NCBI GenBank assembly: GCA_947259075.1
Contig: CAMYKQ010000028.1
Coordinates: 1-64,000 of the forward strand
Length of the DNA stretch: 64,000 nt
Source of the DNA: an uncultured Gammaproteobacteria bacterium
GTDB taxonomy: Bacteria; Pseudomonadota; Gammaproteobacteria; DRLM01
Direction of reading: 5' to 3'
Shown: positions 23,649 to 31,878 of the stretch, one piece after another
Layout: each line of letters opens with the position of its first letter
Numbering within the stretch: position 1 is the stretch's first letter
Program-made: the position numbers and the translations under genes
The notes under the pieces: model-generated
Databases searched by the model: none
What the model saw: the letters and a program-made list of their open reading frames with translations, nothing else
What the model was told of the DNA's origin: nothing

Positions 23649-24470
23649 CTACTCGAAACAGTGTTCCGGCGCGGGAAAGGCGCCACTCTTTACCGCCTGC
23701 ACATAGGCCTCCACCGCCGCCCTCACGCTGGTCTGTCCCTGCATGAAGTCACGGGCGAATTTGGGCCGGTGGCCGGGGGTGATGCCCAGCATATCGTAGA
23801 GCACCAGCACCTGGCCATCACAGGCCGGCCCGGCGCCGATACCGATGACGGGGATGTCCACGGCGCGGGTGATCTGTTCGGCGAGCACGACGGGGACGCT
23901 CTCCACCAGCAAGACATCGGCGCCCGCCGCTTGCAGGGCTTGGGCATCTTGCAGCATCTGTTGCGCGGCCTGCTCATCGCGGCCCTGCACGCGGTAGCCG
24001 CCCAAACGGTGCACCGACTGCGGCTGCAATCCGAGATGCGCGCACACCGGAATGCCGCGCGCGGTGAGCTGACGCACGGTCTCGACTTGAATGGCGCCGC
24101 CTTCCAGCTTGACCATATGCGCGCCACCCTCCTGCATCAGCCGCGCGGCGTTGCCCAGCGCTTGCTGCGGCGTGGCATAACTCATGAAGGGCATGTCCAC
24201 CATCAACAAGGCACGGCGGCGGCCGCGCGCCACGGCGGCGCTGTGATAGATCATTTCGTCCATGGTGACCGGCACCGTGGTCTCGCGGCCCTGCACCACC
24301 ATGCCCAGCGAATCGCCCACCAGCAACACCTCGACGCCCGTCGCGTCCAGCAGCGCGGCGAAGCTGGCGTCGTAGGCGGTGAGGCACACGAATTTCTCGC
24401 CCGCGTGACGCAATTTTCGCAGCGTATTGACCGTCACCGCGCCGCCCGCCGCCGGCTTGTTTGCGCTCAT
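23649..24470 (-). CDS. panB: 3-methyl-2-oxobutanoate hydroxymethyltransferase
   Basis: 273 aa TIM-barrel enzyme. It transfers a hydroxymethyl group from methylene-THF to ketoisovalerate to give ketopantoate. The metal and substrate segment [11 protein letters not shown] is conserved, and the catalytic region HLGLQPQ is visible. The start overlaps the stop of the deoxynucleoside kinase gene by 4 bases (ATGA). The folate-dependent PanB is coupled to folK upstream within the same operon. Confidence 0.97.
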   Translation of the reverse strand: MSANKPAAGGAVTVNTLRKLRHAGEKFVCLTAYDASFAALLDATGVEVLLVGDSLGMVVQGRETTVPVTMDEMIYHSAAVARGRRRALLMVDMPFMSYATPQQALGNAARLMQEGGAHMVKLEGGAIQVETVRQLTARGIPVCAHLGLQPQSVHRLGGYRVQGRDEQAAQQMLQDAQALQAAGADVLLVESVPVVLAEQITRAVDIPVIGIGAGPACDGQVLVLYDMLGITPGHRPKFARDFMQGQTSVRAAVEAYVQAVKSGAFPAPEHCFE

Positions 24471-25123
24471 GCCAGCATGTCCGCGGGCAAGGGGTTAATG
24501 TAGTGGCGGCCGCTGCGGCTGCGGCGGATGTGCTCAACCAAGGTTTGGTAATCCTCTTCGTTATCCACCCAATCAATGTCGGCGGCGTTGACGATCAGCA
24601 GCGGCGAATTAGCGTAGTGATAAAACAGCTGGGCATAGGCGTCGGCCAGCCGTTGCAGATAGGCGGACTCGATGAAGCGTTCATAAGCGATGCCGCGGCG
24701 TTTGATGCGTTCCAGCAGCACATCCACCGGCGCCTGCAGATAGATCACCAAATCCGGCTGCGGCGCGGCGACCGAGACATGGGCGTAGACCTGCTCATAC
24801 AGCCGCAACTCATCATCGTCCAAAGTGAGCTGAGCGAACAGGCGGTCTTTCTCCAAGAGAAAATCGCTGATCAAACGGCCGCGGAACATATCGCCTTGAC
24901 GCAAGTGCTCCACTTGCTGCACCCGCTGAAACAGAAACGACAACTGCGTGGGCAGCGCGGCTTGCCGCGGCTGCTGATAGAAACGTTCGAGGAAAGGATT
25001 GTCCTCGGCACGCTCCAGCAACAGCTCGCTGGCGAAGGTCTCCGCCAAACGCCGCGCCAGGCTGGTTTTGCCTACCCCTATCGGGCCTTCGACGATGATG
25101 TAGCCGGGCGCGTCTTGACTCAT
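24467..25123 (-). CDS. Deoxynucleoside kinase family protein
   Basis: 218 aa. The Walker A motif is GPIGVGKTS at residues 13-21, followed by the family's acidic substrate segment ([13 protein letters not shown]) and an Arg-rich lid ([10 protein letters not shown]). It should phosphorylate a deoxynucleoside (dAdo/dGuo type) for salvage; the exact base is not readable here. The start at 25123 overlaps the folK stop by ATGA, and its own stop overlaps panB. This kinase sits between folK and panB in many gamma- and betaproteobacteria. The functional reason for the linkage is unknown. Confidence 0.88.
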   Translation of the reverse strand: MSQDAPGYIIVEGPIGVGKTSLARRLAETFASELLLERAEDNPFLERFYQQPRQAALPTQLSFLFQRVQQVEHLRQGDMFRGRLISDFLLEKDRLFAQLTLDDDELRLYEQVYAHVSVAAPQPDLVIYLQAPVDVLLERIKRRGIAYERFIESAYLQRLADAYAQLFYHYANSPLLIVNAADIDWVDNEEDYQTLVEHIRRSRSGRHYINPLPADMLA

Positions 25124-25623
25124 ACCGCGGCGTGCATGGCCTGCAAGGCCGGAGGCGGACAACTCGCCATTAGATTGGCCAGGCTGCCAGCGCCGGGAAT
25201 GTGCAACTCGGGCGCGATTTCATGCAGCGGAAACAACACGAAGTCACGCACCGGCAAGCCGGGGTGAGGCACGGTCAGCGCTTCACCCTCATGAGTTTGA
25301 TCGCCATAGAGCAACAAATCCAAATCCAAGGTGCGCGGCCCCCAGCGATCGCCGTCGCGGACGCGGCCGTGCTGCGCCTCGATGAAATGCAGCTCCTGCA
25401 ATAATTCGTGGGCCGACAGATGCGTGTCCAACGCCGCCACGGCGTTGACGTAATCGGGCTGCGCGCGCTCACCCAGCGGCTTGCTGCGATACAAAGAAGA
25501 ATAGGCGACGCAACATGTCGCGGTAATGGAATCCAATGAGGCCAGTGCGCTGCGAATTTGCCGCACTGGATGATTAAGATTACTGCCCAGGCCCACATAG
25601 GCCCGCACTAGACTGGAATTCAT
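25120..25623 (-). CDS. folK: 2-amino-4-hydroxy-6-hydroxymethyldihydropteridine pyrophosphokinase
   Basis: 167 aa. It transfers pyrophosphate from ATP to hydroxymethyl-dihydropterin in folate synthesis. The N-terminal YVGLGSNLNHP and the signature WGPRTLDLDLLLYGD, with its Mg-binding aspartates, are intact. The frame is open to 25869, but homology starts at 25623, where GGGGGAAG gives a good ribosome site. It ends by overlapping the deoxynucleoside kinase and lies 40 bp after pcnB. Confidence 0.96.
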   Translation of the reverse strand: MNSSLVRAYVGLGSNLNHPVRQIRSALASLDSITATCCVAYSSLYRSKPLGERAQPDYVNAVAALDTHLSAHELLQELHFIEAQHGRVRDGDRWGPRTLDLDLLLYGDQTHEGEALTVPHPGLPVRDFVLFPLHEIAPELHIPGAGSLANLMASCPPPALQAMHAAV

Positions 25624-25663
25624 GTTCTTCCCCCTCGCGTTATGGCAACCCGTTGCCGGGACC

Positions 25664-27001
25664 TCAGCCGTTGGATGTTGGTTTGTCTTGCTCGGCCGTC
25701 TTCCGTTTGGCCCGCCGTACACGACGTTTCTTCCCTGTCGCCCCCGCCTTGCCCGCCCCCCGGACCCGGCTAAGTCGCCCATTCTCATCCAAGGTCTGAA
25801 ACTCTGTCCACCATTGGCATAATTCCCCCAAATCCTCTCCGGATTCAGCGCGCAACAATAAAAAATCATAGGCGGCGCGGAAGCGGGGGTGTTCGAGGAG
25901 CTTGACCGGCCGCAAGCCGGTGATTTTTTTGAGCCGGGGCTGCATCGCCCAGATCTCCCGCATGGGCAGACTGAAACGTTTAGGCAGTGAAATGTGCGCC
26001 AATTGGGCGTCGACCACGTCTTTGGCGGCGTCCTGCAAGGCCTGCGTTTCGGGCTCGCCGGCGGCCTCGCGCTCGGCCAGGGCCTGGCGCAGCGGCTCCC
26101 ACAACAGGGCCGCGTACAAAAACGCCGGGGTCACGGGCTTATCCTCGGCAATGCGCTGATCGGTATTGGCCAGCGCCCGCGCCAGCATAATCTTGGGATA
26201 ACCCTGCTCTTCCTTGGCGAGACAGGCCTCGGTTTGCGGAAAAAGGTAGGCGAACAAACGATAGTGGCGCAGCAGCTCGAAGGTTTCGAGTCCGCAGCCG
26301 CCCTGCAAGAGTTTGAGGCTCTCATCGAATAAGCGCGCCGGCGGAATCTCCTCCAGCAAATGGCCGAGTTCGAAGATCGCCGCCTCGGTGTCGCGGTGAA
26401 TGCGAAAGCCAAGCTTGGCGGCGAAGCGCACCGCGCGCAACATCCGCACCGGGTCTTCACGGAAGCGCTGCACCGGATCGCCGATCATGCGCAACACACC
26501 GGCCAGCAGATCTTTCATGCCGCCGACGAAATCCACCACCGAGAAATCTTCAATGTTGTAATACAGGGCGTTGATGGTGAAATCGCGGCGCCAGGCGTCT
26601 TCCTCGATGGTGCCGTAGACATTGTCGCGCAAGATACGGCCGCCCTCAGTGCGGGCCTCGTCTTCGCTGGCACCGTCACCCTGGGCGCGGAAGGTGGCCA
26701 CTTCAATCACATCGCGCCCGAAACGCACATGGGCAAGACGGAAGCGCCGCCCGATCAACAGGGAATTGCGGAAGAGTTTCTTCACCTCTTCCGGCAGGGC
26801 GTCGGTGGCGATGTCGAAATCCTTGGGCTCACGCCCCAGCAACATATCGCGCACGCCGCCGCCCACCAGACAGGCGGCGAAACCCGCTTCCTTCAAACGG
26901 TAGAGCACCTTGAGGGCGTTGGGGTTGATATTGGACCGCGAGATCGCGTGCTCCGAGCGGGGTATGATGCGTGACCGTGCGTTAATAGTGCGACCTTCCA
27001 A
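25664..27001 (-). CDS. pcnB: Poly(A) polymerase I
   Basis: 445 aa. It adds poly(A) tails to RNA 3' ends and so promotes decay. The nucleotidyltransferase core is LVGGGVRDMLLG followed by the catalytic aspartates in KDFDIATDA. RDFTINALYYN and the bacterial-PAP segment REDPVRMLRAVRFAAKLG are present. A Lys/Arg-rich C-terminal tail (KKRRVRRAKRK) is typical for RNA binding and distinguishes it from CCA-adding enzymes. The start appears to be TTG at 26999-27001, since no ATG precedes the conserved IIPRSEHAIS segment. Confidence 0.95.
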   Translation of the reverse strand: MEGRTINARSRIIPRSEHAISRSNINPNALKVLYRLKEAGFAACLVGGGVRDMLLGREPKDFDIATDALPEEVKKLFRNSLLIGRRFRLAHVRFGRDVIEVATFRAQGDGASEDEARTEGGRILRDNVYGTIEEDAWRRDFTINALYYNIEDFSVVDFVGGMKDLLAGVLRMIGDPVQRFREDPVRMLRAVRFAAKLGFRIHRDTEAAIFELGHLLEEIPPARLFDESLKLLQGGCGLETFELLRHYRLFAYLFPQTEACLAKEEQGYPKIMLARALANTDQRIAEDKPVTPAFLYAALLWEPLRQALAEREAAGEPETQALQDAAKDVVDAQLAHISLPKRFSLPMREIWAMQPRLKKITGLRPVKLLEHPRFRAAYDFLLLRAESGEDLGELCQWWTEFQTLDENGRLSRVRGAGKAGATGKKRRVRRAKRKTAEQDKPTSNG

Positions 27002-27035
27002 GGCGTGCGGTGGCTAACTTCTTCTTTTCAAAAAC

Positions 27036-27062
27036 TTGTCAGTTCAAGTCGCCGCGTATAAT
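27036..27062 (+). promoter_or_regulatory. Promoter of the tRNA-Glu gene
   Basis: TTGTCA (27036-27041) and a perfect TATAAT (27057-27062) are spaced by 15 bp, ending 34 bp before the tRNA. The spacing is short, but both hexamers are good. Confidence 0.6.
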
Positions 27063-27096
27063 ATCCGCTTTTCGCGCGCCGTCGCAACGCACAACC

Positions 27097-27172
27097 GCTC
27101 CCTTCGTCTAGCGGCCTAGGACATCGCCCTCTCACGGCGAGAACAGGGGTTCGAACCCCCTAGGGAGCGCCA
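27097..27172 (+). tRNA. tRNA-Glu (anticodon CTC)
   Basis: A full cloverleaf is visible. The acceptor GCTCCCT pairs perfectly with AGGGAGC (27162-27168). The anticodon stem TCGCC/GGCGA encloses the loop CTCTCAC, giving anticodon CTC for GAG. The T-arm is AGGGG/CCCCT with loop TTCGAAC. The CCA end is encoded at 27170-27172. This is the C34 isoacceptor; a TTC isoacceptor is expected elsewhere in the genome. Confidence 0.96.
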
Positions 27173-27175
27173 TTT

Positions 27176-27901
27176 TCAGCGGCCCGCCCGCCCGCGGCGG
27201 CGCCCCTGCGGCGGCTGATTGATCCGCAGCACACCCCGCACCGGGTCCCAAATCACATCGGCATCGGGGTCGATAGCGCCCTCCCACAGCAGCGTGTCAC
27301 CCTCCAGCACCCGCAATTGCCGCTCCTCCTGCACCGCCTCCACCTCTTCCAGCAGGGCCTGCGTCCGCTGCAGCACCGCCTCGGCGTAATCCGCCTCCCA
27401 GCCGCCGCCGTACACCGCCGCGCCGCGGTCATTGGGGCGGCTGCGCTTGTATTTATGGCCAACGCTGAAACCGATGGTGCCGCCGGCCTGGAAGAAGCGC
27501 TGAATACTCTCGCACAGCACCCGCGCCAGACGCGCCTGCCCCGCCTCCGAGCGCAGCCATTCGGCGTGTTGAGGATTGCTGGCGAACAGCGGCTCGAGCA
27601 GCAAGGCCGGCATATCGGTGTAGCGCAGATTAAAATCACCGCGCCCGCCGTAGCCGCCCACCATGATGCCGGCGTCGCCGCCCACCGGCACGGCGAACTC
27701 GCGCGCCATCGCCGCCGCGTACCAGCGCCCCCAGTTCTTACTGGTCTGCGAGGCGTTGGCGCCGGTAATCACCACCGTGTACTTGGCGGAAGGATCGGTG
27801 CTGCTGTTGAAATGATGTTCGACATAGGCCACGCAGCCGTCGGCGTTAGCGGCCCGCTGCCGTTCCAGATACTCGCCCTTGTAAAATTTCACCTTGTACA
27901 T
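27176..27901 (-). CDS. N-acetylmuramoyl-L-alanine amidase-like protein (atypical Amidase_3)
   Basis: 241 aa, with a strong ribosome site (GGGAGGTGG) before the ATG, so the N-terminus is complete. Residues 10-35 (ERQRAANADGCVAYVEHHFNSS) resemble the helix and histidine ligand region of zinc amidases. LLLEPLFASN carries the expected catalytic glutamate. The usual first zinc ligands (the DPGHGG histidine and following glutamate) and a signal peptide are absent. It may be a cytosolic or variant amidase, or a non-catalytic relative. It starts convergent to tRNA-Glu, only 3 bp away from it. Confidence 0.6.
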   Translation of the reverse strand: MYKVKFYKGEYLERQRAANADGCVAYVEHHFNSSTDPSAKYTVVITGANASQTSKNWGRWYAAAMAREFAVPVGGDAGIMVGGYGGRGDFNLRYTDMPALLLEPLFASNPQHAEWLRSEAGQARLARVLCESIQRFFQAGGTIGFSVGHKYKRSRPNDRGAAVYGGGWEADYAEAVLQRTQALLEEVEAVQEERQLRVLEGDTLLWEGAIDPDADVIWDPVRGVLRINQPPQGRRRGRAGR

Positions 27902-28061
27902 GGCACCACCTCCCTGCCCAAGCCCGAGAACCCCTCGCCCCTTAATCTACGGGATAAATCTAGCCGTGTCGCCACCCCGCCGCCCGCCGCTCAAACGCAA
28001 GATTGCCCGTGCCGATAACCCCCTAAAGTACGCCCGTCCGCCCTGCCCCGCGAGGTGAATC

Positions 28062-28298
28062 ATGAAAATCGACTCCGCCATGCAATCCGCCCTCTCCGGC
28101 ATGCAGAAAGGACTCAGCGATATGAAAGGCAACGCGGCCAAGGTGGCCGGCGCCGGGAGCTTCACGAGTGACAATCCAGCCGACTTGGCCCAACCCTTAG
28201 TGGAATTACAAAGCAATCGCCTCCAGATCGAGGCCTCGGCCAAGGCGCTCAAGGCCGCCGCCGACACCGTGGGCAGCCTCATCGACATCCTCGCCTAA
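28062..28298 (+). CDS. Small flagellar rod/hook-like protein (FlgC/FlgE C-terminus-like)
   Basis: 78 aa with a clear GAGGTG ribosome site. The C-terminal half (LVELQSNRLQIEASAKALKAAADTVGSLIDILA) resembles the conserved terminal helix of flagellar rod/hook proteins. The N-terminus has the start-helix pattern with AMQSALSGMQKG. No flagellar genes are near and the protein lacks the middle domain, so it is a stand-alone miniature of this coiled-coil pair. Its role is unknown. Confidence 0.6.
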   Translation: MKIDSAMQSALSGMQKGLSDMKGNAAKVAGAGSFTSDNPADLAQPLVELQSNRLQIEASAKALKAAADTVGSLIDILA

Positions 28299-28484
28299 CC
28301 TAGATTCCGTCGCCCCCGTCATCCAAAAATGATGGCGGCGCTAAAAGTGGACTAAGCACCCCGTCCGCTACGCGTCCACCCCTCATTGGAAAGGAGGGGA
28401 GATATAAATCTTTTTCCCCTCCTCTTTGAGGAGGGGTGCCCCGCAGCGGCGGGGTGGTAAAGAAGCCGACACCCTCAATCAAAG

Positions 28485-28593
28485 CCTTAAAACGAGCTTT
28501 GAATCTATTCAACGATGACTACCGATGCCGGCGATCAAAAACTTGAGCACCAACACCTTAAAACGAACTCTGAATCTATTCAGCGATGACTAC
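28485..28593 (+). repeat. Two 38-bp direct repeats, 71 bp apart
   Basis: Copies at 28485-28522 and 28556-28593 both begin CCTTAAAACGA and end CGATGACTAC, matching at 35 of 38 positions. They lie between the small FlgC-like gene and the MFS gene. Confidence 0.85.
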
Positions 28594-28601
28594 GGTATGC
28601 C

Positions 28602-28693
28602 GCGGCCCGCAGGAAACGATTCGTACATCCATGTACGAATCGACCTCGGTCTCGCGGCGTTGATTCCTTTCGCTCCGGCCGACCTGCGGCCGC
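28602..28693. repeat. Nested palindrome (possible short mobile element)
   Basis: The core CGATTCGTACAT and its exact complement are separated by 2 bases (28617-28642). It is enclosed by an outer pair, CGGCCCGCAGG and CCTGCGGCCG, at 28602-28612 and 28684-28693. Confidence 0.7.
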
Positions 28694-28806
28694 CACGACG
28701 CGCCAGTGTGCGCATCGCCTCATGGCGACCACGGTGATTGACGCCGCTGCGCGGCGACCGCGTGCTCATCGCCATCATTTCGTTCTCCTTGACCCGTCGT
28801 CGCAAT

Positions 28807-30084
28807 TCAATCGATCGCTTCCAGCACCCGCGCTTGGCGGCGGCCCTCCTCTTCATCGACGAAATACAGCACCGCCGCGCCCACCGCGAACAAACCCACC
28901 ACCGCCCACAGCGAGGCGCGTGTACTGCCGCTGAGCACAGCCACCACCCCCATCAAAGCTGGGCCGAGCACCGCGGCGAACTTGCCCAGCATATTGTAGA
29001 AACCAAAAAACTCCGCGGCCTTGTCCGCGGGAATCAGCCGCGCGTACAAAGAGCGGCTGAGCGCTTGCACCCCGCCCTGCACCAGACCAATCACCGCCGC
29101 CAAGATATAAAACTCATGCACCTGATCCATGCGCATCGCCCACAGCGTCACCGCGACGTACACGGCGATGGCGATGAACAGCCCGCTCTTGGCGCCGAAG
29201 CGTTCACCCAATTTGCCGAACACCAGCGCCGCCGGGAATCCCACGAACTGCGTGATGAGCAAGGCCACGATCAAACTCTCAGCTTTGAAGCCCAGCGACA
29301 AACCGTAATCCACCGCCATGCGGATGATGGTGTCCACCGCGTCGATGTAACACCAATAGGCGATCAGAAAGGTGAACACCACCCGCAGGCGGCGTATCTC
29401 GCGGAAGGTGGCCGCCAACTGCCGCAGACCGCCCGCCACCCATTGCGCGACGCCGGGTACTTGCGCCGCACGCGGCTCGCGCACCCACACCATCACCGGA
29501 ATGGAAAACAACGCCCACCACAGCGCCACCATCACGAAAGAGACCCGCACCGCCTCGGCGCTGTCCGCCAAGCCGAACACCGGCGGCCATAAAGTCATCG
29601 CCACGTTGAGCGCGAACAACAGGCCGCCGCCGAGATAACCCAGCGAATAGCCCAGCGCGGAGACCACATCGTATTTTTCCTTGGGCGCCACCAGCACGAT
29701 CAAGGCATCGTAAAACACATTGCCGCCGGAAAAACCGATAGTGGCCAGCACGAATAACGCCACCGCCCACTGCCACGCGCCCTGTTCCACGAAATACAGC
29801 GCGCCGGTCATCACCACGCCCATGGCGGTGAAGAACAACAAAAACTTTTTCTTGGCGCCGCCCTGATCGGCGATCGCCCCCAGCACCGGCGCCAGCGCCA
29901 CGATGACCAGACTCGCGAAGGAATTGGCCACGCCTAAACGCAAGGTGCTCTCGGTCACATCCGCGCCCGCGCTCCAATAATTTTTAAAAAAAATGGGGAA
30001 GAAACCGGCCATCACCGTGGTGGCGAAGGCGGAGTTGGCCCAATCGTAAAAGGCCCAGGAGAGGGTTTCTTTTTTATTTTTCAT
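28807..30084 (-). CDS. MFS transporter, UMF1/Atg22-like
   Basis: 425 aa, about 12 membrane helices. The N-terminal segment SWAFYDWANSAFATTVMAGFFPIFFK is the signature of the UMF1 family. The second half has ALSRSLYARLIPADKAAEFFGFYN, also typical. Substrates of bacterial members are unknown; fungal Atg22 exports vacuolar amino acids. The start at 30084 is chosen because the upstream frame (to 30192) encodes a dispersed palindrome, not a membrane protein. The promoter must lie in that repeat-bearing 240-bp gap. Confidence 0.87.
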   Translation of the reverse strand: MKNKKETLSWAFYDWANSAFATTVMAGFFPIFFKNYWSAGADVTESTLRLGVANSFASLVIVALAPVLGAIADQGGAKKKFLLFFTAMGVVMTGALYFVEQGAWQWAVALFVLATIGFSGGNVFYDALIVLVAPKEKYDVVSALGYSLGYLGGGLLFALNVAMTLWPPVFGLADSAEAVRVSFVMVALWWALFSIPVMVWVREPRAAQVPGVAQWVAGGLRQLAATFREIRRLRVVFTFLIAYWCYIDAVDTIIRMAVDYGLSLGFKAESLIVALLITQFVGFPAALVFGKLGERFGAKSGLFIAIAVYVAVTLWAMRMDQVHEFYILAAVIGLVQGGVQALSRSLYARLIPADKAAEFFGFYNMLGKFAAVLGPALMGVVAVLSGSTRASLWAVVGLFAVGAAVLYFVDEEEGRRQARVLEAID

Positions 30085-30141
30085 TCGCGAGAGACCTCTG
30101 TAACCGTAACTGGCAGACAAAACGAAGCGCTTACAATTATT

Positions 30142-30178
30142 CTCCCTCTCCCTCCAGGAGAGGGCTGGGGCGGGAGAA
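30142..30178. repeat. Dispersed palindrome, CCCTCTCCC/GGAGAGGG type
   Basis: A CTCCCTCTCCCT..AGGAGAGGG hairpin followed by CTGGGGCGGGAGA lies just upstream of the MFS transporter start. Same family as 5298-5339. Confidence 0.75.
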
Positions 30179-30323
30179 TAAAATAGCCGCACACCATTCC
30201 TTCATCCCGTCTTTATTCAGGAAGGAGAAAAAATTCAAAGGCAAGAGCGCCCGTACTCTTTACCGGTCACTAGACTAAGTCAATCACAACCCGGAAACGA
30301 GACGAGTCCAGCCGGAAAACCAC

Positions 30324-31565
30324 TCAAGCATTCGAACTCGCCGCGGTTTGAAACACGCGCCGCGTCTCGAACACCGCCGGCGCGAAACGCCGCCCCTCGG
30401 CCTTGAGCCGCCGCTTCAACACCCAATCGAACAACAGCGGATTGTAAGGCCGCAGCTCGGACAACAACGCCGCTTCGTCCCCGTCAATGAAGCCGTCTTG
30501 CACCAAGGCGCGCAGCGAAAACAGCGGCATCACGCCTGGCAAAGGGTAATCCGAACCGTTAAGCAAACGCGCGTGCCAATCATCGCGCCGCAACAGCGTG
30601 TGCAAATACGGTCCGGCGCGATTGATCTGGGTGATGGCGGAAATATCACCGAACAAACGGCCGCGGTACGCGGGCTCATCCATCATCCGCGCGAACAACG
30701 CGAAATTCTCCCGCCGCGGCCCGTCCGCGCCGCGATCCAGATCCACGCCCTCGCCCATGGAGGCGCAATGCGCCACGATCACCCGCACCCCCTTTTCCAA
30801 AGCGCGGCGCAGACGCAGCGGATTACCGAAATCCTGCGCATCAGCGCCATGCACCGCGAGTTCATCGCCGCCGTGACTCAACAGCGGCAAATCATGACGC
30901 GCCATCGCCGCGTAAAAACGGTCACACAAAGGCGAAGCCGGGTCCATGCCCATGGCCGGCGGCAGCCACTTCACCGCGCGCGCGCCGCGCCGCACCGCTT
31001 CATCTAGCGCCTCGACGCAATCCGCGCGATAGGGATGCACCGAAGCGATCCACTCAAAACGCGCGGGAAACGCCGCCGCCATCGCCGCCGCGTAATCATT
31101 GGGCGCGTGAAACGCACTCAGCGCCTCGACACGTTCACCCGCCTCGTTATAGTGATAATCAAAGGCCAGCAACATCAGCTTCATCCCGGCGGGCAGACCC
31201 TCGCACAACTGCCGCAACCGCGCCACATACGCGGCGTCCACGTCGCCATTGTCCGCCACGCATGAGGCATTGAGATAAAAACGCAATTGCGTCGACTGCA
31301 CGGGGTGCCACACACTGCGCATCGCCGGGTTCACCCACACGCCGCTGGCATTGTCGCCCACCCCGATCAAATGCACATGACTGTCCCAGCACCGCGCCGG
31401 ATCCAACCCCGCCCACGCATCGAGCACCCACGGATGCGCCGCCAAATGCGGCGGCAACACCGGAGCAAGACAAGGATTCCACAAGCCCTCGTCCGGCCAC
31501 CAGCGCACACAGGCCGCGCTCACGGCCCCCACACCCAGCAAGCCGAGAAATGCGCGGCGCTTCAT
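30324..31565 (-). CDS. Exported amidohydrolase-family (Amidohydrolase_2) protein
   Basis: 413 aa. The N-terminus MKRRAFLGLLGVGAVSAAC combines a twin-arginine-like RRAFLG motif with a lipobox-like SAAC (C19), so it is probably exported folded and perhaps lipidated. The TIM-barrel metal sites are readable: HVH (first strand), HPYRADC, SHGGDE, VIVAHCAS and GSDYPLPG with the last aspartate. This arrangement fits the decarboxylase/hydrolase branch (ACMS decarboxylase-like). The substrate is unknown. It stands alone, divergent from the RCC1-repeat gene. Confidence 0.8.
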   Translation of the reverse strand: MKRRAFLGLLGVGAVSAACVRWWPDEGLWNPCLAPVLPPHLAAHPWVLDAWAGLDPARCWDSHVHLIGVGDNASGVWVNPAMRSVWHPVQSTQLRFYLNASCVADNGDVDAAYVARLRQLCEGLPAGMKLMLLAFDYHYNEAGERVEALSAFHAPNDYAAAMAAAFPARFEWIASVHPYRADCVEALDEAVRRGARAVKWLPPAMGMDPASPLCDRFYAAMARHDLPLLSHGGDELAVHGADAQDFGNPLRLRRALEKGVRVIVAHCASMGEGVDLDRGADGPRRENFALFARMMDEPAYRGRLFGDISAITQINRAGPYLHTLLRRDDWHARLLNGSDYPLPGVMPLFSLRALVQDGFIDGDEAALLSELRPYNPLLFDWVLKRRLKAEGRRFAPAVFETRRVFQTAASSNA

Positions 31566-31878
31566 GCCGCACATTCTTTACGACGAAATAACCGCACCAC
31601 TACGCGATCCATTCAATGCTTCCTTCCTCTCTACCGATACATGTAACAGGTATCCGCACCCGCCGTTTATCCGTCAGCTTGAAATGTACACTGAAACTAA
31701 ACGATGGGTAGAGTTCCGCCCTAGCGAGTAAAACCCGGCAAAGCCTGGCCGCTGCGTCACAGCGGCGCGCGGCTTGGCTGTGCTACCATAAATCGCGTTT
31801 CGGGACGACAAGGTGTAAAGGCGTAGATGATATCCTGCGGCACTGAATGCCGCTTGAGAGAGTCACACAATTTAGAGA
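31566..31878. other. Divergent promoter region
   Basis: A 313-bp gap between the divergent amidohydrolase and RCC1-repeat genes. No ORF or repeat stands out. It must contain both promoters, but I see no confident -35/-10 pair. Confidence 0.4.

Larger units (their letters stand above)
28299..28806. other. 508-bp non-coding stretch full of repeats
   Basis: No convincing gene. It holds a CCCCTCCTC...GAGGAGGGG hairpin followed by GCCCCGC/GCGGGGT (28412-28456), two 38-bp direct repeats (28485-28522 and 28556-28593), a perfect 12-bp-arm palindrome (28617-28642), and an outer inverted pair (28602-28612 with 28684-28693). It looks like a cluster of short mobile palindromic elements. Confidence 0.7.

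Noticed and set aside
28485-28593. CRISPR array
   Set aside because: Only two repeat copies, with mismatches, and no cas genes; a simple direct duplication.
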